From positions 62,001-126,000 of the forward strand of contig JADJZR010000012.1 of NCBI GenBank assembly GCA_016715645.1: a stretch of 64,000 nucleotides of DNA. Reading direction: 5' to 3'. The DNA is from Elusimicrobiota bacterium. Lineage in GTDB: Bacteria > Elusimicrobiota > Elusimicrobia > FEN-1173. Of this stretch, positions 43,689-51,803 are shown one piece after another. The number at the start of each line of letters is the position of its first letter. Position 1 is the stretch's first letter. Below the pieces are notes generated by a model. That model made no database searches and was not told where the DNA came from. It saw only the letters and a program-made list of their open reading frames with translations. A program made the position numbers and the translations under genes.

Positions 43689-44246
43689 ATGATTAGCACA
43701 TCGGATATGGGCAATGGAACGGTGTTTGAACACGAAGGCGCCGTTTATCAAATTGTTTGGTTTCAACATCACAAGCCGGGCAAGGGCGGGGCCATGTTGC
43801 GGGTGAAGTTGCGAAACGTCCGAACGGGGTCGAGCATCGAGCGCACGTTTAAGTCCGGCGAACGGTTTAACGAACTGTCATTGGCGCGCAAACCCATGCA
43901 ATATTTGTACGCCGAAGGCGACAACTACACGTTCATGGATCCGAAAACCTACGATCAGGTGCCGGTGCCTCGGGAAAAGCTGGGGGATTCGGTTAAATTT
44001 TTAACCGAAAACATGGACGTGCAGGCGTTGTATCTGGAAGAGGAATTTTTGGGCGTGGAGTTGCCCACCAGCGTGGCCTTGAAAGTGGTCAGCACCGTGC
44101 CGGGGATCAAAGGTGACTCGGTCTCGAACATGGTGAAACCCGCGACCTTGGAAAACAACATCGAGATCATGGTACCCTTGTTCATTAAAGAAGGAGAAGC
44201 CATCCTGGTGGACACCCGTTCCAGCGAGTATTTGAGCCGCGTATGA
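43689..44246 (+). CDS. efp: Translation elongation factor P
   Basis: 185 residues, three beta-barrel domains. EF-P rescues ribosomes stalled at polyproline. MISTSDMGNGTVFEHEGAVYQIVWFQHHKPGKGGAMLRVKLRNV carries the modification-loop Lys (KPGKGG). Domain II FKSGERFNELSLARKPMQYLY and the C-terminal PATLENNIEIMVPLFIKEGEAILVDTRSSEYLSRV are typical. RBS GGGGAACAC precedes ATG. It overlaps accB by 4 bases. Confidence 0.95.
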   Translation: MISTSDMGNGTVFEHEGAVYQIVWFQHHKPGKGGAMLRVKLRNVRTGSSIERTFKSGERFNELSLARKPMQYLYAEGDNYTFMDPKTYDQVPVPREKLGDSVKFLTENMDVQALYLEEEFLGVELPTSVALKVVSTVPGIKGDSVSNMVKPATLENNIEIMVPLFIKEGEAILVDTRSSEYLSRV

Positions 44247-44695
44247 AACCCCGCGCCGGCAGTGACAACGGGGGCCCGTCGTTGGACGAGTTGTTGAGTT
44301 TCGCCCAATCTGTCTCGTTGACGGAAGTGGTGTGGGAAAAAGGATCTCGCCGCATCGCGTTCAAGCGATCGGTCCCGCCGCTGATCGCTGTGTCCCCCGT
44401 ATCCAACGGGACCCATGTGGCGGGCGCTGAGAAAGAGGGTGAACGCAAACCCCACACGGTCCGGTCGCCGATGGTGGGCACCTTCTTGCGGGCGCCCAAG
44501 GGTCGTCCGCCCTTGGTGGTGGAAGGCGACGATGTGACGCCGGGTGTGCGCATGGGGTTGGTGGAAGCCATGCAGGTTCCCAAAGATGTGACGTCTTCGG
44601 TCAAAGGTAAAATTCGACGGGTGCTGGTGGAAAACGGCCATTCGGTGGAATACGGCCAACCGCTGTTCGAAATTGACGTGGCCGAGGGGGCCTGA
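44243..44695 (+). CDS. accB: Biotin carboxyl carrier protein with Gln at the biotinylation site
   Basis: 150 residues, accB by sequence and by its place in efp-accB-accC. An N-terminal helical part (LDELLSFAQSVSLTEVVWEKGSRRIAFKR), a Pro/Ala linker and the biotinyl domain (VRSPMVGTFLRAPKGR, VVEGDDVTPGVRMGLVEAMQ, KGKIRRVLVENGHSVEYGQPLFEIDV) are all there. The invariant acceptor EAMK reads EAMQ: codon CAG at 44573-44575, residue 111. The acceptor would then be absent unless the Lys four residues on (VPKDV) is used. A single A-to-C change or base-calling error would explain it. Confidence 0.88.
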   Translation: MKPRAGSDNGGPSLDELLSFAQSVSLTEVVWEKGSRRIAFKRSVPPLIAVSPVSNGTHVAGAEKEGERKPHTVRSPMVGTFLRAPKGRPPLVVEGDDVTPGVRMGLVEAMQVPKDVTSSVKGKIRRVLVENGHSVEYGQPLFEIDVAEGA

Positions 44696-46071
44696 TGTTT
44701 AAAAAAATATTGATCGCCAACCGCGGGGAAATCGCTGTCCGGGTCATTCGCGCGTGCCGGGAACTGGGAATTCGAACCGTGGCCGTCCACTCGGACGTCG
44801 ATCGGGAAAGTTTGCACGTGCGGTTTGCGGACGAGTCGGTGTGCATCGGGCCGGCCGCGGCGGTGGAAAGTTACCTCAACATTCCGGCGATCATTTCGGC
44901 CGCCGAAATCACTGGCGCCGACGCGATCCATCCGGGCTATGGGTTTCTGTCGGAGAACACCCATTTCGCGGAAGTGTGCGAAAGTTGCCACATCACGTTC
45001 ATTGGCCCGTCGAAAGACGCGATCCGCAAGATGGGCGACAAGGCCGAGGCCCGTAAAATCATGGGCGACTACGGCGTGCCGATCATTCCCGGAACAAAAG
45101 GCTGCATCGATGTGAACGACAAAGACCTGCATAAAATCGCTAAAAAAATTGGCTACCCCGTTTTGGTCAAGGCCAAAGCGGGTGGCGGGGGCAAAGGGAT
45201 GCGGGTGGTGCAGGAGGCAACCTTTTTAAAAGACGCGATCGTGGCGGCCACCACGGAAGCTAAGGCGGCGTTCGGTAACGGCGACGTGTATTTGGAACGG
45301 TATCTGACGGCGCCGCGCCACATCGAAGTCCAAATTTTGGCCGACGGCTACGGCAACGTGGTCAGTTTTCCGGAACGGGACTGTTCGGTTCAGCGGCGGC
45401 ACCAGAAGTTGATTGAAGAATCACCCTCGTCGTCGATTTCTGACAGTGTCCGTAAAAAGATGGGCAAGGCGGCTCGGTTGGCGGCCAAGGCGGTGAAATA
45501 CCGAACCGTCGGCACCGTGGAATTTTTGTATGACAAAAAGGCCGACGATTTCTTTTTTATTGAGATGAACACCCGGATCCAAGTGGAACACCCGGTGACT
45601 GAAATGGTGACGGGCGTGGATTTGATCAAAGAACAAATCCGCACCGCCGCGGGCGAGAAACTTCCGTTTTCGTCCGACGACGTCCAAATCCGCCATCACG
45701 CCATGGAATGCCGTATCAACGCGGAAGATCCGGAACGCAACTTCATGCCGTCGCCGGGGAAAATCACCCAGCTGATTTTGCCGGGGGGGCCGGGCGTGCG
45801 GGTGGACACACACATTTACCAGGGATACACCATTCCTTCTTATTACGACAGCCTGATGGCGAAACTGATCGTGGCCACGCGTTACGGCGCCGGCGGCGGG
45901 CGCGAACACACCATCCGGCGCATGGCCCGGGCGTTAAACGAGTTTACGGTGGACGGCGTGAAAACCACCATCCCGTTCCATCGGGAGGTCATGGCCCACG
46001 ACGCGTTCATGAACGGCGACGTGACCACGGATTTCATCGAAAAGCATTTGGCTCTTCAGCCGGTGCATTGA
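44695..46071 (+). CDS. accC: Biotin carboxylase subunit of acetyl-CoA carboxylase
   Basis: 458 residues. FKKILIANRGEIAVRVIRACRELGI, AIHPGYGFLSENTHFAE, AKAGGGGKGMRVV (ATP loop), SFPERDCSVQRRHQKLIEESPS, FFFIEMNTRIQVEHPVTEMVTGVDL (metal and catalytic residues) and ECRINAEDPERNFMPSPGKI are all conserved, so the enzyme looks active. It carboxylates biotin on AccB at the first step of fatty-acid synthesis. It starts inside the accB stop (TGATG). Confidence 0.96.
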   Translation: MFKKILIANRGEIAVRVIRACRELGIRTVAVHSDVDRESLHVRFADESVCIGPAAAVESYLNIPAIISAAEITGADAIHPGYGFLSENTHFAEVCESCHITFIGPSKDAIRKMGDKAEARKIMGDYGVPIIPGTKGCIDVNDKDLHKIAKKIGYPVLVKAKAGGGGKGMRVVQEATFLKDAIVAATTEAKAAFGNGDVYLERYLTAPRHIEVQILADGYGNVVSFPERDCSVQRRHQKLIEESPSSSISDSVRKKMGKAARLAAKAVKYRTVGTVEFLYDKKADDFFFIEMNTRIQVEHPVTEMVTGVDLIKEQIRTAAGEKLPFSSDDVQIRHHAMECRINAEDPERNFMPSPGKITQLILPGGPGVRVDTHIYQGYTIPSYYDSLMAKLIVATRYGAGGGREHTIRRMARALNEFTVDGVKTTIPFHREVMAHDAFMNGDVTTDFIEKHLALQPVH

Positions 46072-46073
46072 CC

Positions 46074-46675
46074 ATGGGCGGCCGATTTCAGGAACTCATC
46101 ATAGCCCAGTTAAAAGAGTCGTCCGATAACCTTCGCCTCTTGGCCGATGCGAGCCCCGCCATTGAACGGGCCGCCCAGCTCCTGGTGGAGTCGCTTCGCA
46201 ACAAAAAAAAGCTGGTGGCTTTTGGAAACGGAGGGTCCGCGGCCGACGCGCAACATTTGACGGCGGAACTGTCCGGCCGGTTCGAAAAAAACCGGCCCGC
46301 CCTGCCCGCGGTGGCGCTCACCACCAACAGTTCGGCGTAACGGCCATTGCCAACGATTATTCCTACAAAGAGATTTTTTCCCGCCAATTGGAAAACTTTA
46401 TTCAGGAAGGCGACGTGGCGGTGGCGATTTCGACCTCCGGTAATTCCGAAAACGTGCTGGAGGGGGCCCGGGAAGCGAAAAAAGCCGGGGCGGTGGTGAT
46501 CGCCTGGACCGGGCAGGGCGGGGGGAAGCTCAAAGCGTTGGCGGATGTGTGTCTGGAAGTCCCCTCGCGGCGGACCTCGCGCATTCAAGAAGGCCACCTG
46601 GCGATGCTTCATGTTTTGTGCGCGATCATTGAAGACGAGCTCTTTCCCGCCGTTCCCAAGGCGAGCGGGTACTAA
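46074..46675 (+). CDS. gmhA: Phosphoheptose isomerase, frameshifted
   Basis: SIS-domain isomerase making heptose-7-phosphate for the LPS core. From ATG 46074 the first frame encodes KLVAFGNGGSAADAQHLTAELSGRF and ends prematurely at 46340 (NSSA stop). The other frame resumes FGVTAIANDYSYKEIFSRQLENF, VAVAISTSGNSENVLEGAREAKKAG, RIQEGHLAMLHVLCAIIEDELF up to 46675. One base appears to be missing near 46331-46334. There is no homopolymer or slippery site here, unlike nagZ and aroC. It pairs with rfaE2 behind it. Confidence 0.88.
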
Positions 46676-46692
46676 TATTTAAAGCGACACGA

Positions 46693-46761
46693 CACCCCCA
46701 CCCTCTCCCCTTCCCGCTCGCGGGAGAGGGTGGCCCGGAGGGCCGGGTGAGGGTGGGGGTG
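46693..46761 (+). repeat. 69-bp palindromic element with 13-bp inverted ends
   Basis: CACCCCCACCCTC (46693-46705) is perfectly complemented at 46749-46761, and the interior holds smaller palindromes (CCCGCTCGCGGG). A T5 run follows, so it could terminate gmhA transcription, but the structure also resembles dispersed repeat sequences. It ends six bases before the TTG start of rfaE2. Confidence 0.65.
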
Positions 46762-46766
46762 CATTT

Positions 46767-47393
46767 TTGAAGATAAATAAAAGTGTTCTTTCTTCTCTTT
46801 CATTGCTCCGGGTGTTGAGGCCTTTGCGTCGGGGCAAAACGGTCGTTTTCACAAACGGATGTTTTGACCTCGTTCACGCCGGTCACTTGAAAGTGTTGGA
46901 ATGGGCCAAACGGCAGGGGGACATTTTGGTGGTGGGCCTGAACTCGGACGCGTCGGTGCGGCGGCTCAAAGGGCCGCGACGGCCGATTTTGCCCTTGGCC
47001 GACCGGGCCGTTTTGATGGCCGCGCTGAAACCCGTGGATTACGTCACTTGGTTTTCCGAAGAAACCCCCCACGCCTTGATTCGCCGTCTTCGTCCCGATA
47101 TTTTGGTGAAGGGGGGAGATTGGGCGTCTGATTCCATTGTGGGCCGTGAATTTGTCAAAAAAGTTGTGCGGGTGCCTCTCCTGAAAGGCCGTTCCACCAG
47201 CGGAATCATCTCGACGATCAACCGACGATATGGTTCTGATGGCAACTCCAGAGCTCCCTCATCCGCCCCTTCGGGAGTCGCGCGTGCCAGTGGCACACGA
47301 TTGCGACGGGCCGAACAGGCCCCCGAAGGGCCTTCCCCCAAGAGGGGAAGGAAACAAGGACTTTCCCTCTCCTCTTGGGAGAGGGTAGGGTGA
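46767..47393 (+). CDS. rfaE2: Heptose 1-phosphate adenylyltransferase with repeat-encoded C-terminus
   Basis: Nucleotidyltransferase that makes ADP-heptose from heptose-1-P (second half of HldE). TTG start at 46767. GKTVVFTNGCFDLVHAGHLKVLEWAKRQGD, VGLNSDASVRRLKGPRRPI, LAALKPVDYV-like MAALKPVDYVTWFSEETP, PDILVKGGDW and GRSTSGIISTINRRYG are family motifs. The protein should end near there. The following 50 residues (rich in Ser, Arg, Pro) are encoded by an inserted repeat at 47242-47410. Without the repeat the frame would read RRYGSDDKN and stop, overlapping the thiD2 start. Confidence 0.9.
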   Translation: MKINKSVLSSLSLLRVLRPLRRGKTVVFTNGCFDLVHAGHLKVLEWAKRQGDILVVGLNSDASVRRLKGPRRPILPLADRAVLMAALKPVDYVTWFSEETPHALIRRLRPDILVKGGDWASDSIVGREFVKKVVRVPLLKGRSTSGIISTINRRYGSDGNSRAPSSAPSGVARASGTRLRRAEQAPEGPSPKRGRKQGLSLSSWERVG

Positions 47394-47410
47394 GGGAGCT
47401 GAGTAGTTAC
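47242..47410 (+). mobile_element. 169-bp MITE-like insertion with 8-bp target duplication
   Basis: The ends are imperfect inverted repeats (18 of 23 positions, core AGCTCCCTCA at 47252-47261 and its complement at 47391-47400). Direct repeats TTCTGATG flank the element at 47234-47241 and 47411-47418. The interior is highly palindromic (AAGAGGGGAAGG against CCTCTCCTCTTGG). A second, diverged copy lies at 54665-54823. It has no coding capacity of its own. Confidence 0.85.
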
Positions 47411-47415
47411 TTCTG

Positions 47416-47835
47416 ATGATAAAAATTGATAACGAAAAAATTTCTCGCGTGCTGGACGCCAACCTTAATCGCGCTCGGGAAGGTCTGCGGGTGTTGGAAG
47501 ACACGGCCCGGTTCGTGTGGGACGATCGGGCCCTGTTTTCTGCGTTAAGGCGTGCCCGCCACGGGTTGGATAAAGCGACGCGGTCGGCGTATCCGCGCCT
47601 GGTGGCCGGGCGCGAGAGCGCCAAAGATATGGGCCGGTGCATGGCGGAAGGCAAATCCCGAGATTGGCCCGGCCTGGTGGCCGCCAATTTCCGACGGGTG
47701 CAAGAAGCCCTAAGGGTTTTGGAAGAATACGGCAAAGTGTTCGCCCCCACCGCGGCCGCCCAGTTCAAGAAAAACCGATTTCAGATTTACCTCCAAGAGA
47801 AAAAAGCCCTCCAAAAGCTGGATTCAACTCGTTAA
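47416..47835 (+). CDS. thiD2: ThiD2-type domain protein (thiamine pyrimidine branch)
   Basis: 139 residues. KISRVLDANLNRAREGLRVLEDTARFVWDDRALFSALRRARHGLDKA and ANFRRVQEALRVLEEYGKV match the helical domain often fused to the N-terminus of ThiE, called ThiD2, with proposed HMP-phosphate kinase activity. Here it is a separate gene, and thiE lies 6 kb downstream behind an accessory island. Its ATG lies in the right target duplication of the MITE, so the insertion has replaced its natural leader. Confidence 0.8.
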   Translation: MIKIDNEKISRVLDANLNRAREGLRVLEDTARFVWDDRALFSALRRARHGLDKATRSAYPRLVAGRESAKDMGRCMAEGKSRDWPGLVAANFRRVQEALRVLEEYGKVFAPTAAAQFKKNRFQIYLQEKKALQKLDSTR

Positions 47836-47854
47836 ACGTAATGCAGTTTAGATA

Positions 47855-47997
47855 CAATGCCAGTAACTTAAGCCCAAAAGGGTCCGTCATACCGGCGAAA
47901 GCCGGTATCCAGTCAGTGAAATAGTTTCTTAAAATGCCGTTTTACACACTGGCCCCCGGCTTTCGCCGGGGAGACGACTCTTAAGTTACTGGCATTG
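47855..47997 (+). mobile_element. 143-bp MITE with perfect 18-bp inverted ends and 10-bp target duplication
   Basis: CAATGCCAGTAACTTAAG (47855-47872) is exactly complemented at 47980-47997. The direct repeat AGTTTAGATA abuts both ends (47845-47854 and 47998-48007). Inside, CCGGCGAAAGCCGG and its complement make further hairpins, so the whole element can fold on itself. There is no ORF. The 10-bp duplication is the size made by some IS4-type transposases, but the parent transposase is not in this window. Confidence 0.9.
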
Positions 47998-48040
47998 AGT
48001 TTAGATAAGGCTTCCCCTCATCCGCTGCTCGGGGGGGGGC

Positions 48041-48069
48041 GACCCGTGCCAACCGGGGAATCCCGGTTA
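48041..48069 (-). repeat. 29-bp hairpin repeat shared with 62101-62129
   Basis: This sequence is the inverted copy of 62101-62129 with one mismatch in 29. Its core AACCGGG-GAAT-CCCGGTT is a stem-loop. It contains the stop codon of the PIN gene and could act as its 3' end structure. A run of nine G lies just before it. It may be a REP-type sequence linked to the transposase remnant at 62.2 kb. Confidence 0.75.
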
Positions 48070-48486
48070 GTGCAATTCGAGGAAATCGCGAGGGGTGAGG
48101 ATTTTTAAAAACGTCAGGCCCGCATTTCTTAATTCATTTTCAGAGAGGACCAGGAGGTCTTTATCTCCTGTGACGAGTATGTCGGCTTCTACTTCCAAGG
48201 CCAACGAGAGGTAGGCGTTGTCTTTTGGGTCTCGACATAGATCAACTTTTCGACGAACCCCTACCCTTTCGCATCGCCCGAGCACGGAGGGGAGGAAAAC
48301 GTGGGTCCAGGTCTTGTGTTTTGTCGGACTCAACCGCTGTGCCAATTTGGCGCTTAAGGATTGGAATTCCGCTTCGATCCGGGGAGAAATATAAACCATT
48401 TCCTTGAAAGCCTGGATGACCGCCCGCTCAGGCACACCCCCAAAAAGGGCCGATACCAAAACATTGGCGTCCAGGATAATTTTCAC
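48067..48486 (-). CDS. PIN-domain ribonuclease toxin
   Basis: 139 residues. MKIILDANVLVSALFGG gives the first catalytic Asp, CRDPKDNAYLSLALEVEADILVTGDKDLL the remaining acidic cluster, then ILTPRDFLE. This is the COG1569-type putative toxin of a toxin-antitoxin pair. It overlaps the Phd-type antitoxin by 4 bases, antitoxin first. The stop codon falls inside a dispersed hairpin repeat. Confidence 0.9.
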   Translation of the reverse strand: MKIILDANVLVSALFGGVPERAVIQAFKEMVYISPRIEAEFQSLSAKLAQRLSPTKHKTWTHVFLPSVLGRCERVGVRRKVDLCRDPKDNAYLSLALEVEADILVTGDKDLLVLSENELRNAGLTFLKILTPRDFLELH

Positions 48487-48719
48487 CGTCCGTAAACCTC
48501 TTTGCGCGATTCATCCAACAAGCGAAGCATTTCCTTTTTTGACAGCCGCGATTTCTGAAGCATCCGCCGCATTTCAACCAACGCCGATTGGACGCTGTTT
48601 TCCGGGACTGGCGAAACAATGGCGATGGTTTTTCCATGCCGTGTCACATACACATCTTCCCGGCTGTGCAGGTAGCGTGTCGCGTGCGCTTTGAAATCCC
48701 GAACGGTGGCAATTTTCAT
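48483..48719 (-). CDS. Phd/YefM-type antitoxin
   Basis: 78 residues from ATG 48719 behind AGGAGAGG. MKIATVRDFKAHATRYLHSREDVYVTRHGKTIAIVSPVP is the Phd/YefM DNA-binding fold; the C-terminal half (ALVEMRRMLQKSRLSKKEMLRLLDESRKEVYGR) is helical and should bind the toxin. The longer reading from 48782 crosses the promoter and is not used. Confidence 0.9.
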   Translation of the reverse strand: MKIATVRDFKAHATRYLHSREDVYVTRHGKTIAIVSPVPENSVQSALVEMRRMLQKSRLSKKEMLRLLDESRKEVYGR

Positions 48720-48728
48720 GGCCTCTCC

Positions 48729-48782
48729 TGTGACTTCATTTGTAGTCACATTTATTCTATATCGGACGACTGGCGTTGTCAA
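48729..48782 (-). promoter_or_regulatory. Promoter and palindromic operator of the Phd/PIN module
   Basis: Read on the minus strand: TTGACA (48782-48777), 17 bases, TAGAAT (48759-48754). Directly downstream TGTGACT/AGTCACA (48729-48735 and 48744-48750) form a palindrome with 8-bp spacing that covers the expected transcription start, a fitting place for antitoxin autorepression. Confidence 0.75.
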
Positions 48783-48863
48783 TCGGATTTCCCGAAAAAA
48801 TCTGTTACAAATAGTTTACAACTTCTTAAGAAAGTCTTAATCACCCTATATTAGACTAGGTGT

Positions 48864-51444
48864 ATGAAAATGGAACGGTCCGCTTTTTCGGGGTTGGTTG
48901 CCGTTGTTTATTTTATCTCTAACGTTGGCGGCGTTTATGGGGCGGAAACCAACTTTTGGAATGAACGGCGGGCCCAGGTAAAGCGGTATTCGTCTTCTTC
49001 CCTGCTGTGTCAGCTTCCCCCGATCCGGGCGGTTGGGTTTACTCCTTCCCAGAGTGACCCTGTGTCGGGTGGATCCCCTCGGCCGGAACCTTTCACTCAC
49101 ACCATTTCCCGTTCGGATCTGACCTCGGCCAAGACGGCGTTTTCCCGCGACGCTTCCCCGGACTGGCTTGGCTCGCTTGTTTCGTCATATGGCCATGTGC
49201 GGGATATTCATGTTTCTGCCCACTCCGACCGACCCTTGATGATCCATATCCAAGACATTCACGGGAACGTGGACGCCCAGAAAAATATTGCCCACATGAT
49301 TGGGGCCCTCTCGGCCAATCGGGGTGTGACCTTGGTGGGTCTTGAGGGCGCTTCGGGCCCCTTTGACCTGGATGATCTTCGCCGATTTCCTGAACCGGAC
49401 GTTAAGGAAGACGCAACCAATTGGGCCATCAAAAAGGACTTGATCGGCGGCGCCGAAAAAATCGGCATTACCTCTGAAACGCCGCTCACCCTGTGGGGCA
49501 TTGAAGATAAAGCTCTCTATGAGGCGAACGTGGCGGCGGTCAAAGGGTCCCTGGCTGGTAAAACCGCGGTGCTTTCGTTCCTCAGGAAGTTCAATTCTGT
49601 TCTTGACCGACTAAAAAAAGCCATCTATTCGGTAGATCTGGCGGTTTACGACGACACGATTCGTTCTTACCAGGAGGGCCGTCTGAAACTGGCCGATTAT
49701 CTGGCCAAATTGGTCGAACTGGATTCCCAAAAATCCTCGCTTCGTACGCGATCGCCCAACATCGCCGTTCTGCTGGAAGCTTTTAAACTCGAATCCAAAT
49801 TGGATTTTAAGGAAGTTGAACGTCAACGGGCCGACATGGTGGAGGAACTGGCACGTCGGTTAGACGAAACGGAACTCAAAGAATTAGTCGATCAAAGTCT
49901 CTCCTTTCGAGCAGGGCGGACCACCTATAGCCGGTATTATGCCCATGTGAAAGGACTTTGTAAAAGGGCACATGTGGAATGGGATCGATTTCCCGCTCTC
50001 ATGGACTACATGGCGTACGTGGGGTTGACGGACCAAATCAATCGGGACCGGCTCCTGACGGAGTTGAGCGCATTGGAAGAAACTGTGGGCACCCAACTGG
50101 CACGAACCGATCGGGAAAAGGACGTGCTGGCCCTTTCCCGGGACAGTCTTTTGTTGGGGAATTTAACCAACAACACAATGACGCCGGAAACGTGGGCCCG
50201 TTACCGAACCCGTCGTGCTTTTGTGAGAAAGATTGTCTCCCGGACGTCCGCGTTGGCCAACGTTGCGGGGGTCGAATTCACGATTGTCCCACCGAACAGG
50301 TTTGAAGACCGCTTAATCGCCTTTCGAAGATTTTTGTCGATTCGCCCTGGAACGGGACATTGCCCTTACGGATCGGTTGTGGAAAAAAATGGAAGAGACC
50401 AAATCCAAATCCGCCATCCTGGTGGCGGGCGGGTTCCACACCGAAGGCATGACCGAAGAAATAAAAAGGAGAGGCGGATCCTACATCGTCCTCACTCCGC
50501 GTGTTGAAACCCTCGACACGGAAAAGAATTATCTGGACGCGTTCGCCCACGACCCCCTCCCGCTGGAAAAATTGTTCGACGGCGAAAAGATCGGTCTTCT
50601 CACCCTACGGGGTCTTTCGCGGGAAGGTCAACAGTCGGGGGGGGATGCCGCTGTGGCGCAGAAGATCGGGGTTGCGATGGTTCTTCATGCCATTCAGCGG
50701 GTATACGCAGAGATGAAAGCCGAGGGGGCAACAGTTGATAAAATAACGAGCAGATTGAAAGATGAAATCAATAAGGTTCGGCTTTTAGGCGAACTTTTTA
50801 TAAGCCTTTCCCCTAGGTTGGAAGCGGCGACTCCTTCAAGGGTTACCCTCAAAATTTCCATTAATAACGCTGAATATTCCGCATCAACAAGTGCAAGCGG
50901 TGATTGTTCCGTAACATTGCTAAATAGACCTATGTATGATCGATTCTTTCGGTCTAAGGTTGGACAATTCCTCAACTCTAATGCCTTATTTTTGTTTAAG
51001 GCCGTTAACGCAATCTTCGCCGCTCCCATTGATGAAGCCCCTTTAACGACGAACAAGACTCTTGATCGGTTTTTCGGTATTCACCACTGGCAAGGGATTG
51101 ATATCTTTGTAGGATTTCAACTTATTCGGCTCATGGTGTTCATGACGTTTGCTCCCGCCCTGTTCCTGTTTTATTATGCGGTGACGGGTGATGTGAATGT
51201 CGTCATTCAGTCCGCGTCGGCACTGGTCGGACTCATCGTTCTTTTCAAAAACAACGACTTTTTCGTTCCCGCCCACTTTGTTACCAACGCTTTTGTTTTT
51301 CCCATCAACCTCCTGCTTGAAGCCGCCGACTCTATCGCCGCAATTTTCAACTTTAATATCGTTTATCGAATGCCTTATCTCACATCTCCCGGTCCCGATG
51401 ATGAGGCAGTAGAACAAGAATACAGTTATTTTATTGTTGGATGA
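48864..51444 (+). CDS. Large exported protein of unknown function, frame broken; possible ChaN/TraB/Tiki-like fold
   Basis: The first frame (48864-50507) opens with a signal peptide (LVAVVYFISNVGGVYGA) and carries HIQDIHG (residues 128-134) and VGLEGASGP (158-166). Mixed helical, coiled-coil-like sequence follows. Near 50300-50340 the frame must change (one extra base), after which FEDFCRFALERDIALTDRLW and ILVAGGFHTEGM continue to 51444. The C-terminal third has two to three membrane segments (LMVFMTFAPALFLFYYAV, SASALVGLIVLF). The spaced His/Glu and GxFH motifs recall ChaN/TraB/Tiki-type proteins, a weak inference. From about 50.7 kb the DNA is AT-richer than the neighbours. Confidence 0.6.
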
Positions 51445-51803
51445 ATTGTAATGATAGATAGTCATTGACCCACCATTTTCATTTGAAAGGATGATTCACA
51501 GACTAACGGTGACTCCTGATAATATTGTTATGAATTCTTTGCTGTGAAACCGTTACGTTCAGCTTTCATTTGGAGGCGTTGGTCGATTCAAATGTTCATT
51601 GATTCGTTATGGATAGAGACCGTGAAATTCAGCTTAAGGTCGCTCATTGGTACAGAGCCCATTTTGTCGAAAGACTTGACACGTAAAACTCATTTTCAAT
51701 CCTATTGTCATTCACATAAATTAACATACTAAAACTTCGGCGTCGGTTCCCCAATCCTGATATCGAATGAATGTAATGGTAAATCTGGGGGGGATCATCC
51801 GGT
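51445..51803 (+). other. AT-rich gene-free stretch (359 bp)
   Basis: No convincing gene. A 62-codon frame at 51544-51732 lacks a ribosome-binding site and any family resemblance. TTGACA near 51674 might be a -35 box for the gene at 51804 but has no good partner at 17 bases. Base composition is clearly lower in GC than the flanking core genes. Confidence 0.5.

Noticed and set aside
51544..51732. Small protein-coding gene in the AT-rich gap
   Set aside because: No ribosome-binding site, no recognisable similarity, and composition expected from random AT-rich DNA.
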